Source: an uncultured Clostridia bacterium
Lineage (GTDB): Bacteria; Bacillota; Clostridia; UBA1381
Direction: 5' to 3'
Length of the DNA: 64,000 nucleotides
Assembly: GCA_947585795.1 (NCBI GenBank)
Contig: CANPXG010000006.1
Location: forward strand, 1-64,000
In this document: positions 54,001 to 61,713 of the stretch, one piece after another
Position numbering within the stretch: position 1 is the stretch's first letter
Layout: the number at the start of each line of letters is the position of its first letter
Notes under the pieces: model-generated
What the model was told of the DNA's origin: nothing
Database searches by the model: none
The model's input: the letters and a program-made list of their open reading frames with translations, nothing else
Made by a program: the position numbers and the translations under genes

Positions 54001-54763
54001 ATTTTTCCTTCACTCTTTTCAGCATCTCGTCCGCGAGCGCGTTCCAAAATTTTTCGTGACGGCGTATTATACTTTCCTTATACTCCTTCAGAAAAACATC
54101 TCTTACCCACTTGCTGTCCGCCATATCCTCACTGTACATGTCCGCCTTCTCCGATAGCCACTGTGACGGGTTCGGAAACGGTTCTGTGAAATTATACACC
54201 TTGCGCACGACGCTTTTAAGTCCCTCATCGTCACGGTTTGACGCGTATATGTTTACGAGTGAGTTAAAACGCTCACTCTCCTCTTCGTCCTCGGACGCGT
54301 ACAAAGACATAAACAGCTCCGACAGCGTATCATCCATGAGCATATTACGCGCGTTACTGTCCATTATACTGAAATTCGGATCCGCGCCGAGAACGTGGAA
54401 ATTGTTTTTCACGACGTTTAAGCAGAACGAATCTATCGTGTTTATATCCGCCGACGCGGTAAGACGCATCTGCTCGCGAAGATACTTCGCTTCGCCCGCG
54501 TCACCCGAAAGCGCCGCTTCGCGGTACGCTTCGCCTATACGCCGCACGATCCTCTCACGCATTTCCGCCGCGGCGGCTTCCGTGAACGTCACGACAAGCA
54601 ACTCGTCCACCGACACGCGGTCACTCGGACGCGTTATCATGTTTACGATACGCTCCACAAGCACCGCCGTCTTACCGGAGCCCGCCGCCGCGCTCACGAG
54701 TATGCTTCCCTCGCCTGACGGCTCATATATCGCCTTTTTCTGAGCTTCGGTCCATTTCGTCAT
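51038..54763 (-). CDS. addA: ATP-dependent helicase/nuclease subunit A
   Basis: The helicase-nuclease subunit of AddAB, which resects double-strand breaks for RecA. 1241 residues. Helicase motif I is SAAAGSGKTAVLVERI; motif II region REILIDEYQDTNGLQ; late motifs MTIHKSKGLEFPIVFFARTA and LMYVAMTRAREKLIV. The C-terminal RecB-like nuclease has VVLVDYKTDR. The GTG at 54766 is replaced by the ATG at 54763, eight bases after GGAGG. It overlaps addB by 41 bases. Confidence 0.96.
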   Translation of the reverse strand: MTKWTEAQKKAIYEPSGEGSILVSAAAGSGKTAVLVERIVNMITRPSDRVSVDELLVVTFTEAAAAEMRERIVRRIGEAYREAALSGDAGEAKYLREQMRLTASADINTIDSFCLNVVKNNFHVLGADPNFSIMDSNARNMLMDDTLSELFMSLYASEDEEESERFNSLVNIYASNRDDEGLKSVVRKVYNFTEPFPNPSQWLSEKADMYSEDMADSKWVRDVFLKEYKESIIRRHEKFWNALADEMLKRVKEKYGIDTKNVIACEEIKEGKTYWGKIWTNVIKCREAVGALKKAQSYDDIYEVYKTYIAKKSYLGTAINEVPKDKEASDEEWQAFYDEYNYMRDKLRAEWEKLPKVERGAFNEYTHAAALKKHVSDIVWLTERFASLFEEKKNKKNEKTFADIEHLAYTLFSTNENIRAEYAKRYREILIDEYQDTNGLQDAIFTSISRDGKNMFMVGDLKQSIYRFRGGDPTIFKDKSKLFGEGGGKKITLSQNFRSRVEVLRSINSVFSAVMSDDVGDVSYGEDEALHRDADKEYYEDASGADGENNGYKSELHAISVFPSEDENGELTAEKAEAAHIAKRIRALVDGHFKVYDKDSGKCRDVEYRDIVILVRSVKGGGDILGDMLERFSVPAFVQKEEYFERREIKLMLSLISLINNHLQDIPLVAVMRSPIGGFTENELAIIRIEGGDKPYYKAVKEYKSDAKKLGEKEKRLRAKCRRFTSNLDRWRGYVKIKPIAQLIWTLYEETGFYDFMGALEGGEEAQANLKLLYERAKKYEDSGFKGIFNFIRYIERMENRRDDISGARPVSESHNAVRIMTIHKSKGLEFPIVFFARTAKRFNANMPGEETRVRLHKDFGIGVDYYNYEDMYRKELMFNKHIKDEIDREHRSEEMRLMYVAMTRAREKLIVTSAHAYKDSAAYDKKAGELAYICSSLTGVARASASASCCDDWITPAVIKNGECWARFEETYTSLEYGADEDEDGAEAVIENPDEVREQVRKILEFKYKYPRSGEIPAKTSVTAIKEMEDAEHALREGPVYMTRLPVFLRGEKSGAQIGTAHHQVMAYIDIEKIKNAQKADYAKVIAEETKRIAAEGQLDKDIASDEKLLSVICENVRGFFESEMGSRVLAAKNVRRESPFEIEITAREYDASLTDGCDGETVIVQGIIDLYFEEENGDVVLVDYKTDRCKDKAEQKKIADKYKRQLRLYAQAMEKILKKPVKHKYLYLFSAKNVVELNQ

Positions 54764-57700
54764 CACTTTTACCTCCTTTGAGCGCCGCGCCTTTCGTCCT
54801 CATAAATTCCCATACCTCGTCCGCGCCGCCCTTTTTCTCACGGACAGTACGGCGTTTTTCGTCAAACTTACACACGCTCTCATACGCGCAGTACGCGCAC
54901 GCCCCGCCCGACGCGTTATCATACGGGTTAAGACTTATGTCGCCTTCACGCGCGCGGCTGTCCATATCCGTCAGCGTTTCACGCACATGCGCCATTATTC
55001 CGTTTATCTCGTCATCGGAACGCACTCCCTTTATATTTCCGTCTTTATCGGTTTTTATCCCCAAAAAATCACTTCTGCCGTTCACGAAAAACGCGTTATC
55101 CATATTCTGTATCACCCTCGCGCGCTCACTTTCACCCTCCGGCGCGAACGTCACTCCGTCGAGCGACATATCCTTCACATTTTTCTCCTTTATATTCTCC
55201 TCCGTAACGGTCGGCGTAAGACTCCTATACTTACTCCTCACGCCCGTATAATATATACCGCTTACCTCGGCGCCAACTCCCCTTTTCTTCATCAGCTCCG
55301 CCGCCGCAAGCGCGTATATCACCATCTGCATATCACAACCGTTCGCTATATTCACCACGTCAAATTTCGTCTTACCCGTCTTATAATCGATTATACGCAT
55401 ATACGACTTACCGTCCGCCGCCTCGCACACATCTATTCTGTCAATAAGTCCGTGCAGCGCGACATTTTCCGTAAGATCTATCTCAAACTTACACTCCATA
55501 CCGTTTTCCGCGAAACCGCCCGCCGAAAGCGTTTTCTGCACAAGCGCCGCGGCGGCGCTCACGGTCTTACCCATACGCCTGAATATACCGGCGGTACGCT
55601 CCTTGTCACGCACCTCGGACGACAGCATATTCTCACACGTTTCATCTATTATTTTACTTAAAAGCGCCTCACGCTTCTGCTCGTCAAGCGACCGCCACGC
55701 GTTTATTTTTTCCTCATTTGTGACCGCGCCGTCCTCGACAGAAATACAAAAATCGTTTATGACGCGATGCGCGTAGCTGCCCATATTCGCCGGCGTTATG
55801 TCCCACTCCTCACGCTCACGCGCGCCCAGACCGTACCGGACGAAGTACCCGAACGGGCACAGCGCGAAAGCGTTTATACGGCTCGCGCTGTATATTATCT
55901 TACCGTTATAGAGCATACTCGCTATATCGCTGTCAAGCATCACGCCGCGCCTGTCGTAGTAATCGGCGCGGTCTGCGACGGCGAGTATGCTCCGACGCTC
56001 CTCGTTTTCCTCGTACCACTCCCTGACCATATCCCAAAGCGGATTTTTTCTGCCGCCGTAACGGTCGGAAAGCGTTATAAGCATCCTATGCGCGGTCGCC
56101 TTCGGCGACGATATATACACCGCCTCCGACGCGGGCGACGACATAAGGTTATCGGACACGCGCATTTTCGGGAATTTCCTGTATATGTCGCTGAGCATAT
56201 CCGACGGTGCGATGGGCGAGCCCTTTTCGTCCTGCATGGAATAGCTTAAATACAGCTTTTCACTCACGGCGCACAGCGCGCGGTACACCTTAAAGTACTG
56301 CTCGTCCGTTTTTTGCTTCGTGTCGGGTGCGAGAGTTACGCCGTAATCGTCCTTTAAGGTAAGACGGTCCTTGTTTGAAAGAAATCCCTCCGTTTTTACG
56401 ACTGTCGGGAACGTACCGTTTTTCGCACCCGCGACAAACATGGCGCGCACGCTCGTGTGACTGCTTCTCTCGACGCTGCCGACGTACACCTGATCTATAC
56501 CCGACGGTATGGTACGTATCTCGCACTTTGAAAGTCCCACCGTCATGTACGCGGCGAAATCGTCTATCTTCATCTTATCGTCACCAAGCGCGGAGATCGT
56601 TTGACCGAGCACGTCGAGGATCAAATTCCATATCTTCGTAAACTGCTCCGCCTCGTTTAACATTCCGTTTTTACGCAGCGCCGATATGTCGCTTTTAAGT
56701 CCCTCGTAAAGATGTATATCCCGCAGGTAATCAAACAGCGCCGAGGCAAACTCCTCCGCCGTTTTCCTGCCCTTTACCCTTTGGGCGAACTCCGCTATGG
56801 GCGCGGCGGCAAAGCGGCGCAGAGCGTCAATATTTTCATCCGTTTCACTTTTACTCTCGTCGCCGAACGCGGCGTCCACTATATCCGTTTCACGGAGCCA
56901 CGTTTCCTCACCGAGCCACCTTTTCGCGCCGCGTATGCCGCACTTTAAGACAAAGTTTTCGAGCGCGTCCACGTCCTCCTGATCGAGCGCGGTGTAAAAT
57001 ACGCGCGAGCCTCTTTTTTCTTCCCTGTAAATAAATCCCGAACGCAGGTAACGGAACACGCTGTCGTAGCTAAAGTCCTCGTCTATCACGGAAAAGAGCG
57101 ACAATATCTGCATCGCTATCGGGTGATCGCTCAAAATTATTTTTCTGTCGGTAAAATACGGTATTTCGTACTCACCGAACACCGCCTCTATAAGATGTCT
57201 GTACTCCTCCTCGTCGCCGCAAAGAATTGCTATGTCGCGGTAACGGTATCCCTCGTCGCGGACGAGGTCGGTTATCTTGCACGCGATACGCTCGATCTCT
57301 CCGTAGGTGTCGCGGCTTTGGAAAAGAGCGATATTTTTCGGCTCCTCTTCACAGCGAAATTCCTCCGTCCAATACCGAAGCAGACGGTACAAATCGGGCT
57401 TGTCCTTTATATGCGAAAGTCCGCGTCCGGCGTGCACCTCCCCGTCGAAACCGTACTCGTCCGCAAGCTTTCTCAAAAGCGCGAGCGTCTTTTCCGTCTG
57501 CACGTATAAAAGCCGTTCCGTTTCGTCCTCCGCCTCGGGACAGCACAGGCTGACCGTCATATGCGCGCCCCTTTTAAGCAGCGCTTCAAGCACCTTTACC
57601 TGCTGCGGCATGAACTTATCGAAACGGTTTATCCAAACGTAAGTGTCATCGCCAAACTCCGAGCCTTTTTCGATACGCTCCGCAAGTCGGAAAAGGTCGT

Positions 57701-58250
57701 CCTCACTGTCCGTGCAGCCGCAGCGGTCTGCGTAGCTCACATAGTTTGCGTACACGAGCGAAAGCGCGGTGAGCTTGTTTTTAAGTGTCTTGTTGTCCTC
57801 TATCGCCTCGGCGCGCTCCTTAAGCTCCTCGGGCGTCACGAGGTAACGCTTCATCTCGCTTATGAGCGACGAGGCAACGTCAAGAAAGCCGCGCCGCCGC
57901 ATGGAGGTCACAAGCTTCATGTCCATACCGTCCATACCGCTAAGCTCCTCACAAGCACTCTCCGCAGCTTTATAGATAAGCATTTGCCTTCCGGCGTCCG
58001 TGAGGTGGTTAAGCTCCTCGGCACTGAGCATATTTATCGCCATACGGCGAAGCGTCAGCACCTCTATATTGTTAAGACCGATACCGCCAAACCTTTCCAC
58101 GAACGTTTTTTCCGTTTCGTAGGAATAATGGTCGGGTACTATCATAACGCACCTCGCCGAAGGCTTTTCACTATGTATTTTTTCAATTTCTCTAAGGCAT
58201 ATTCCGCTTTTTCCCGAACGGATAGCGCCGCGTATAATACGTATTCCCAC
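54723..58250 (-). CDS. addB: ATP-dependent helicase/deoxyribonuclease subunit B
   Basis: The 1175-residue partner of AddA. An N-terminal P-loop IRGAIRSGKSGICLREIEK, an inactive helicase-like middle and a C-terminal nuclease with MRIIDYKTGKTKFD. Four cysteines expected for the iron-sulfur cluster are visible: one in INAFALCPFGYFVRY and three in GACAYCAYESVCKF. The frame opens at 58349, but the GTG at 58250, six bases after GGAGGGG, is the likely start. It lies upstream of addA with overlapping ends. Confidence 0.95.
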   Translation of the reverse strand: MGIRIIRGAIRSGKSGICLREIEKIHSEKPSARCVMIVPDHYSYETEKTFVERFGGIGLNNIEVLTLRRMAINMLSAEELNHLTDAGRQMLIYKAAESACEELSGMDGMDMKLVTSMRRRGFLDVASSLISEMKRYLVTPEELKERAEAIEDNKTLKNKLTALSLVYANYVSYADRCGCTDSEDDLFRLAERIEKGSEFGDDTYVWINRFDKFMPQQVKVLEALLKRGAHMTVSLCCPEAEDETERLLYVQTEKTLALLRKLADEYGFDGEVHAGRGLSHIKDKPDLYRLLRYWTEEFRCEEEPKNIALFQSRDTYGEIERIACKITDLVRDEGYRYRDIAILCGDEEEYRHLIEAVFGEYEIPYFTDRKIILSDHPIAMQILSLFSVIDEDFSYDSVFRYLRSGFIYREEKRGSRVFYTALDQEDVDALENFVLKCGIRGAKRWLGEETWLRETDIVDAAFGDESKSETDENIDALRRFAAAPIAEFAQRVKGRKTAEEFASALFDYLRDIHLYEGLKSDISALRKNGMLNEAEQFTKIWNLILDVLGQTISALGDDKMKIDDFAAYMTVGLSKCEIRTIPSGIDQVYVGSVERSSHTSVRAMFVAGAKNGTFPTVVKTEGFLSNKDRLTLKDDYGVTLAPDTKQKTDEQYFKVYRALCAVSEKLYLSYSMQDEKGSPIAPSDMLSDIYRKFPKMRVSDNLMSSPASEAVYISSPKATAHRMLITLSDRYGGRKNPLWDMVREWYEENEERRSILAVADRADYYDRRGVMLDSDIASMLYNGKIIYSASRINAFALCPFGYFVRYGLGAREREEWDITPANMGSYAHRVINDFCISVEDGAVTNEEKINAWRSLDEQKREALLSKIIDETCENMLSSEVRDKERTAGIFRRMGKTVSAAAALVQKTLSAGGFAENGMECKFEIDLTENVALHGLIDRIDVCEAADGKSYMRIIDYKTGKTKFDVVNIANGCDMQMVIYALAAAELMKKRGVGAEVSGIYYTGVRSKYRSLTPTVTEENIKEKNVKDMSLDGVTFAPEGESERARVIQNMDNAFFVNGRSDFLGIKTDKDGNIKGVRSDDEINGIMAHVRETLTDMDSRAREGDISLNPYDNASGGACAYCAYESVCKFDEKRRTVREKKGGADEVWEFMRTKGAALKGGKSDDEMDRSSEKGDI

Positions 58251-58320
58251 AGAAAGCCCCTCCTGAAAATTACTTAATACTATTTTACCATATTCGGCGT
58301 GCAAAAAAAAGTACAAATGT

Positions 58321-58354
58321 AAAAAAAACGGTATGACATTATCTGCCATACCGT
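58321..58354 (-). terminator. intrinsic terminator after the nucleotidyltransferase gene
   Basis: The stem ACGGTATG/CATACCGT (58328-58335 and 58347-58354), then eight T on the minus strand. It separates prs-nucleotidyltransferase from addB. Confidence 0.88.
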
Positions 58355-58363
58355 AAATTTTTA

Positions 58364-59116
58364 TTATTTTGAAAATAACGTCCCTTTTTCAAGTTTATCG
58401 CAAGCGTCGTAATAGCTCTCGGGTGTGCCTATATCTATCCTCACCGCGTCGAACACGTACGCGTAAACGTCCTTTTTGCCTATGAGCCACGGGATAAAGT
58501 GACCGGGCGCGTCGGGATTGTTGCCTTCGGCAAGGTATTTGTCGATAAGCGGCAGCGTTTCGCGCTTGTAGAGATAAAACGGCGGAACGCCCAGCTCCGA
58601 CTTCGGATTTTCGGGCTTTTCCTCAAAGCTTATGACCTTACCGTCATCATCAAGCTCCACAACGCCCATAGAGTGCAAATCGTCCTTGTTCTCTATGACG
58701 TGCGCGCAAATCATATCCTTGTCCTTCGCGCGGTATGTATCGGTGAAATCCGTAAGCGGGAAGCCGAAGATATTATCGCTCGCCATGACAAGTATCTCGT
58801 CGTCGATATTTTCCCTGTCAATAACGTACTTCAAATCGCCTATCGCGCCGAGCCTGTTATCGTTACTTGTGGTACGGTCGTTTAAAACCTTCACGGTCTT
58901 AGGACCTTTATATGCTTTGCTCCATTCCTCAAACTGCGCGTAAAACTTTTCGTTGGTAACTATATAAACAGTTTCGACTTCCGCCACCTCGTCTATCTTG
59001 TCCGTAACCATCTCGAGTATGGTCTTGTCGCCGAGCTTCAAGAGAGCCTTGGGCATATTCTCGGTAAGCGGGTAAAGTCTTGTGGCATAGCCTGCCGCCA
59101 GTAATACACACTGCAT
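58364..59116 (-). CDS. sugar-phosphate nucleotidyltransferase
   Basis: A 250-residue NTP-transferase-fold enzyme that makes a nucleotide sugar from a sugar phosphate. N-terminal signature MQCVLLAAGYATRLYPLTEN, then MPKALLKLGDKTILE with the substrate Lys. ILVMASDNIFGFPLTDF holds the metal-binding Asp. SFEEKPENPKSELGVPPFYL follows. The substrate (glucose-1-phosphate or other) is not decided. The ATG at 59116 follows AGGAG; the upstream frame belongs to the prs overlap. It begins inside the last codons of prs. Confidence 0.88.
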   Translation of the reverse strand: MQCVLLAAGYATRLYPLTENMPKALLKLGDKTILEMVTDKIDEVAEVETVYIVTNEKFYAQFEEWSKAYKGPKTVKVLNDRTTSNDNRLGAIGDLKYVIDRENIDDEILVMASDNIFGFPLTDFTDTYRAKDKDMICAHVIENKDDLHSMGVVELDDDGKVISFEEKPENPKSELGVPPFYLYKRETLPLIDKYLAEGNNPDAPGHFIPWLIGKKDVYAYVFDAVRIDIGTPESYYDACDKLEKGTLFSK

Positions 59117-59129
59117 AGTCCTTCTCCTA

Positions 59130-60266
59130 TTACTTATTATCCAATTTTTCAACCAAAGCCTTGATTTTGTTGACGGGATCGAGCAGCTTTGAAATCGTTT
59201 CGTCGTGGTTGAGCGTGTCTATGAGCAGAGAGATGTACTTTGACATATCTACCTCACAGTACCACTCGCGCGAAGCGAGGTCGGGGTTCCTGTAAATGAG
59301 GTTCGTCGTGAATATCCTGTCGATAACGCCCTCCTCGTAAGCCTTGTCTATGACCTCAAGACCGTTTACGAAAAGTCCGAACGTCGCGAACACGAATATT
59401 CTCTTCGCGCCGTCCGCCTTTAATTTTCTTCCCACGTCTATGACGCTCTCTCCCGATGAGATCATATCGTCAACGATGATAACGTCCTTGCCTGTGACCT
59501 CACGTCCCAAATACTCGTGCGCCTCGATCGGGTTCTTGCCGTTTACGACGCGCGAATAGTCGCGGCGCTTGTAGAACATACCGAGGTCAAGCTTTAAGAC
59601 CGACGAATAGTACATACATCTCGACATACCGCCCTCGTCGGGTGATATGACGATGGTGTCGAACTTATTTAAGGAAATATCGGGCACCGCGCGCACAAGC
59701 GCTTTTATCATTTGGTATGTAGCCTGAACATCGTCAAAGCCCGAAAGCGGTACGGCGTTTGAAATTCGCGGATCGTGCGCGTCGAACGTGATTATATTGC
59801 TTACGCCCATGTTCACGAGCTCATGGAGCATGATCGCCGCGTCAAGCGACTCTCTTCCCTTTCTTCTGTGCTGTCTGCCCTCGTAAAGCATAGCCATGAT
59901 AACGGTCACGCGTCTTGCCTTGCCGCCCATAGCCGCTATTATGCGCTTTAAGTCCTGATAATGGTCGTCGGGGCTCATGTGGTTTTCCATGCCGTACATC
60001 TTGTACGTGACTCCGTAATTGAACACGTCGCATATGATGTAAACATCGTGTCCCCTGACGGTTTCGTCAAGGACGCATTTTCCCTCGCCCGTGCCAAACC
60101 TCGGGCAGTCAACGTGCGTTACGTACGTTTCTTCGTTTTCATCGGAACGGAAATTTTTCAAGTAGTAGTCGATCTTTGATGTAATTTCCTCGCAGCCTTT
60201 CATGCCGATTACGCTCAGCTTTCCCACTACGGGGGCGGTTTCATCGCTTATAAAGTTGTTTGTCAT
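59130..60266 (-). CDS. prs: ribose-phosphate pyrophosphokinase
   Basis: Makes PRPP from ribose 5-phosphate and ATP, feeding nucleotide, histidine and tryptophan synthesis. 378 residues, longer than the common 310-320, with an N-terminal extension that includes THVDCPRFGTGEGKCVLDET. KDVIIVDDMISSGESVIDVG is the PRPP loop; YEGRQHRRKGRESLDAAIML and the Asp-rich FDAHDPRI help define the site. This long form is frequent in Clostridia and related groups. GGAG precedes the ATG. Confidence 0.92.
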   Translation of the reverse strand: MTNNFISDETAPVVGKLSVIGMKGCEEITSKIDYYLKNFRSDENEETYVTHVDCPRFGTGEGKCVLDETVRGHDVYIICDVFNYGVTYKMYGMENHMSPDDHYQDLKRIIAAMGGKARRVTVIMAMLYEGRQHRRKGRESLDAAIMLHELVNMGVSNIITFDAHDPRISNAVPLSGFDDVQATYQMIKALVRAVPDISLNKFDTIVISPDEGGMSRCMYYSSVLKLDLGMFYKRRDYSRVVNGKNPIEAHEYLGREVTGKDVIIVDDMISSGESVIDVGRKLKADGAKRIFVFATFGLFVNGLEVIDKAYEEGVIDRIFTTNLIYRNPDLASREWYCEVDMSKYISLLIDTLNHDETISKLLDPVNKIKALVEKLDNK

Positions 60267-60362
60267 GGTAATTCTCCTTTGAAAGTGTGTCCTTGCCCGC
60301 GGTTTACATCGTTTTCGGACGATATTGCCCCGCTTTTAAAAAAACTTTACATTTACTTTACA

Positions 60363-60391
60363 AATATATCATATATTACTCTATTTTGCAA
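60363..60391 (-). promoter_or_regulatory. promoter of prs
   Basis: Minus strand: TTGCAA (60386-60391), a 17-base spacer ending TGA, TATATT (60363-60368). The leader is about 90 bases, without an obvious structure. Confidence 0.7.
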
Positions 60392-60440
60392 GTGACATAT
60401 TCTAATTATTTTGAAGAATTTCAGACAATTTTTTTGTTTA

Positions 60441-61103
60441 TTATAGATATTTTTTCCTCACGCCCGTTCTTTCCGCCAGCATAAAGACGGCGAAAATGAT
60501 TATTATATGTAAAGGATATACGACGAGGTTCTTAATTATTCTCGCCGCCGAGAAAACCGTATACGCTTTTCCGTACATTACCGAGAGCCAGTAAGTGTTA
60601 AGGACGATGTTTATAAAGAACGTTATGACCGCGCTCGCCGCCATGATAAGTATGAGCGCCTTAAGCGCGTCCTTTCTTTTGTCGCCGCCAAGCTTTATCC
60701 CGTACAAAAACAGTCCGTAGATAAATCCGCCCAGCATCGCCGACACGGTAAAGCCCGGGAAGTACGCGCCTCCGCCCGGGTTTATGAGGTACCCGAGAAC
60801 GTCCCCCGCCCCGCCGACGAACGCCGCGCTGAAAGGTCCGAGGATTATGCCCGCCGCCGCGCTCGCCGCGAACGTGAGCGTTATCCTGTTGTCCGGCGAA
60901 AAGACGGGAATTTTAAGTCCGCCCAGCACCGCGTGCAGCGCGAGCAGCATCGCGGTGAGGACAAGTCCGCGCACGTCAGTGAGATTGTGCGCCGACCGCT
61001 TGAATTTTCCAAGCATTTTACACAGCTTTTCACACACGGTTTTTAGCGCGCGGCAACACGTTTTTGTGAGGCTGCGCGCGGAAAATTTGAGTTTTTTTAA
61101 CAT
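60441..61103 (-). CDS. folT: folate ECF transporter S component
   Basis: A 220-residue membrane protein, the substrate-binding S component of an energy-coupling-factor transporter for folate. About six helices are visible: LVLTAMLLALHAVLGGLKIP, LTFAASAAAGIILGPFSAAF, then GFTVSAMLGGFIYGLF, and NTYWLSVMYGKAYTVF. The N terminus is a charged tail of about 40 residues. The frame reaches 61340, but the ATG at 61103, behind GGAGGT, is the start because the THF riboswitch and its terminator lie upstream. The shared ATPase units are not in the window. Confidence 0.85.
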   Translation of the reverse strand: MLKKLKFSARSLTKTCCRALKTVCEKLCKMLGKFKRSAHNLTDVRGLVLTAMLLALHAVLGGLKIPVFSPDNRITLTFAASAAAGIILGPFSAAFVGGAGDVLGYLINPGGGAYFPGFTVSAMLGGFIYGLFLYGIKLGGDKRKDALKALILIMAASAVITFFINIVLNTYWLSVMYGKAYTVFSAARIIKNLVVYPLHIIIIFAVFMLAERTGVRKKYL

Positions 61104-61113
61104 GAAAAAAACA

Positions 61114-61147
61114 CCTCCGTAAAAATTTTTCGGCAACCAAACATTGC
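61114..61147 (-). terminator. riboswitch expression-platform terminator upstream of folT
   Basis: GGCAA/TTGCC with a seven-base loop (61131-61147), then GAAAAATTTTTA on the minus strand, just before the GGAGG of folT. A weak five-base stem, so it may work together with translation control. Confidence 0.6.
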
Positions 61148-61171
61148 CAAAAAAAGAGATGTCCTGTTTTT

Positions 61172-61274
61172 TCAGCGGGATGCGGTCGGCGCACCGCAAG
61201 CGTTTATCAGCTTTTCGTCGAAGCGGCAACTCCCCGTCCGCCTCGCACTTTACGCGCGCAAACCTACTCTGTTG
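61172..61274 (-). promoter_or_regulatory. tetrahydrofolate (THF) riboswitch
   Basis: Minus-strand leader of folT with elements of the THF class: AGAGTAGG near 61263-61270, CGTAAAGTG, GGGGAGTTGCCG, CGACGAAAA, ACGCTTGCGG and the closing CCGCATCCCGCTG at 61173-61185. The order and spacing fit the THF consensus, and folT is a common target. Rising THF should lower folT expression. No alignment was run. Confidence 0.8.
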
Positions 61275-61290
61275 TTTGATTGTGAGTAAT

Positions 61291-61319
61291 ATTATACACC
61301 CGACGGGAGTGCTTTGCAA
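61291..61319 (-). promoter_or_regulatory. promoter of the THF riboswitch-folT transcript
   Basis: Minus strand: TTGCAA (61314-61319), a 17-base spacer, TATAAT (61291-61296), with an A/T tract upstream. Confidence 0.75.
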
Positions 61320-61342
61320 GTATTTTTTATAAAAAAACACGC

Positions 61343-61626
61343 TTTTTTACCTGACTTTGCGCCTTTTTTCACCCTTTTCGCGCTCATTTTCACCCTATGC
61401 CGCATTATTTTTATCTCTTCTTGCCCTTATTTTTACCCTATGTTGCATCTTTTTTTACCCAGCTTTGCATCTTTTTTCACCTCTTTTCGCGCTGTTTTTC
61501 ACTCTATATTGCGTCATTTTTACCCTTTCTTGCCCTTATTTTTCCCTTGTTTTGTATCGTTTTTACCCTCCTTTGCACCCTTTTTTACCGTTTATGCGCG
61601 TATTTTTACCCATTTTTGCGCGTAAA
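61343..61626. repeat. degenerate array of 13 phased T-tracts (about 21.7-bp period)
   Basis: Runs of four to seven T begin at 61343, 61364, 61387, 61408, 61430, 61450, 61472, 61495, 61517, 61539, 61560, 61581 and 61603 (mean step 21.7). Each is normally followed by ACCC or CACC, about six variable bases and TTGC or CGC. The sequence is almost all pyrimidine-rich on this strand, which is why several plus frames stay open; none has a ribosome site. It fills most of the gap between the folT and GH51 promoters. With two-turn spacing, A-tract curvature is expected. Confidence 0.8.
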
Positions 61627-61650
61627 TTCATGATAATTTTTAATTTTTTA

Positions 61651-61679
61651 TTGCAAAAATACTTTTCGGATAGTATAAT
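61651..61679 (+). promoter_or_regulatory. promoter of the GH51 gene
   Basis: TTGCAA (61651-61656), a 17-base spacer, TATAAT (61674-61679), 35 bases before the ATG. Confidence 0.75.
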
Positions 61680-61713
61680 AGTCTAAGCAAATTAACCGAA
61701 AGGAAATACTTAC

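Noticed and set aside
61343-61626. CRISPR array
   Set aside because: No conserved repeat longer than about five bases and no distinct spacers; no cas genes nearby.
61314-61686. Three overlapping plus-strand open frames of 78-109 residues rich in Phe, Pro and Tyr
   Set aside because: They exist because the T-tract array lacks stop codons in pyrimidine-rich sequence. No ribosome site, three frames open at once, and a repeat step (21.7) not a multiple of three.
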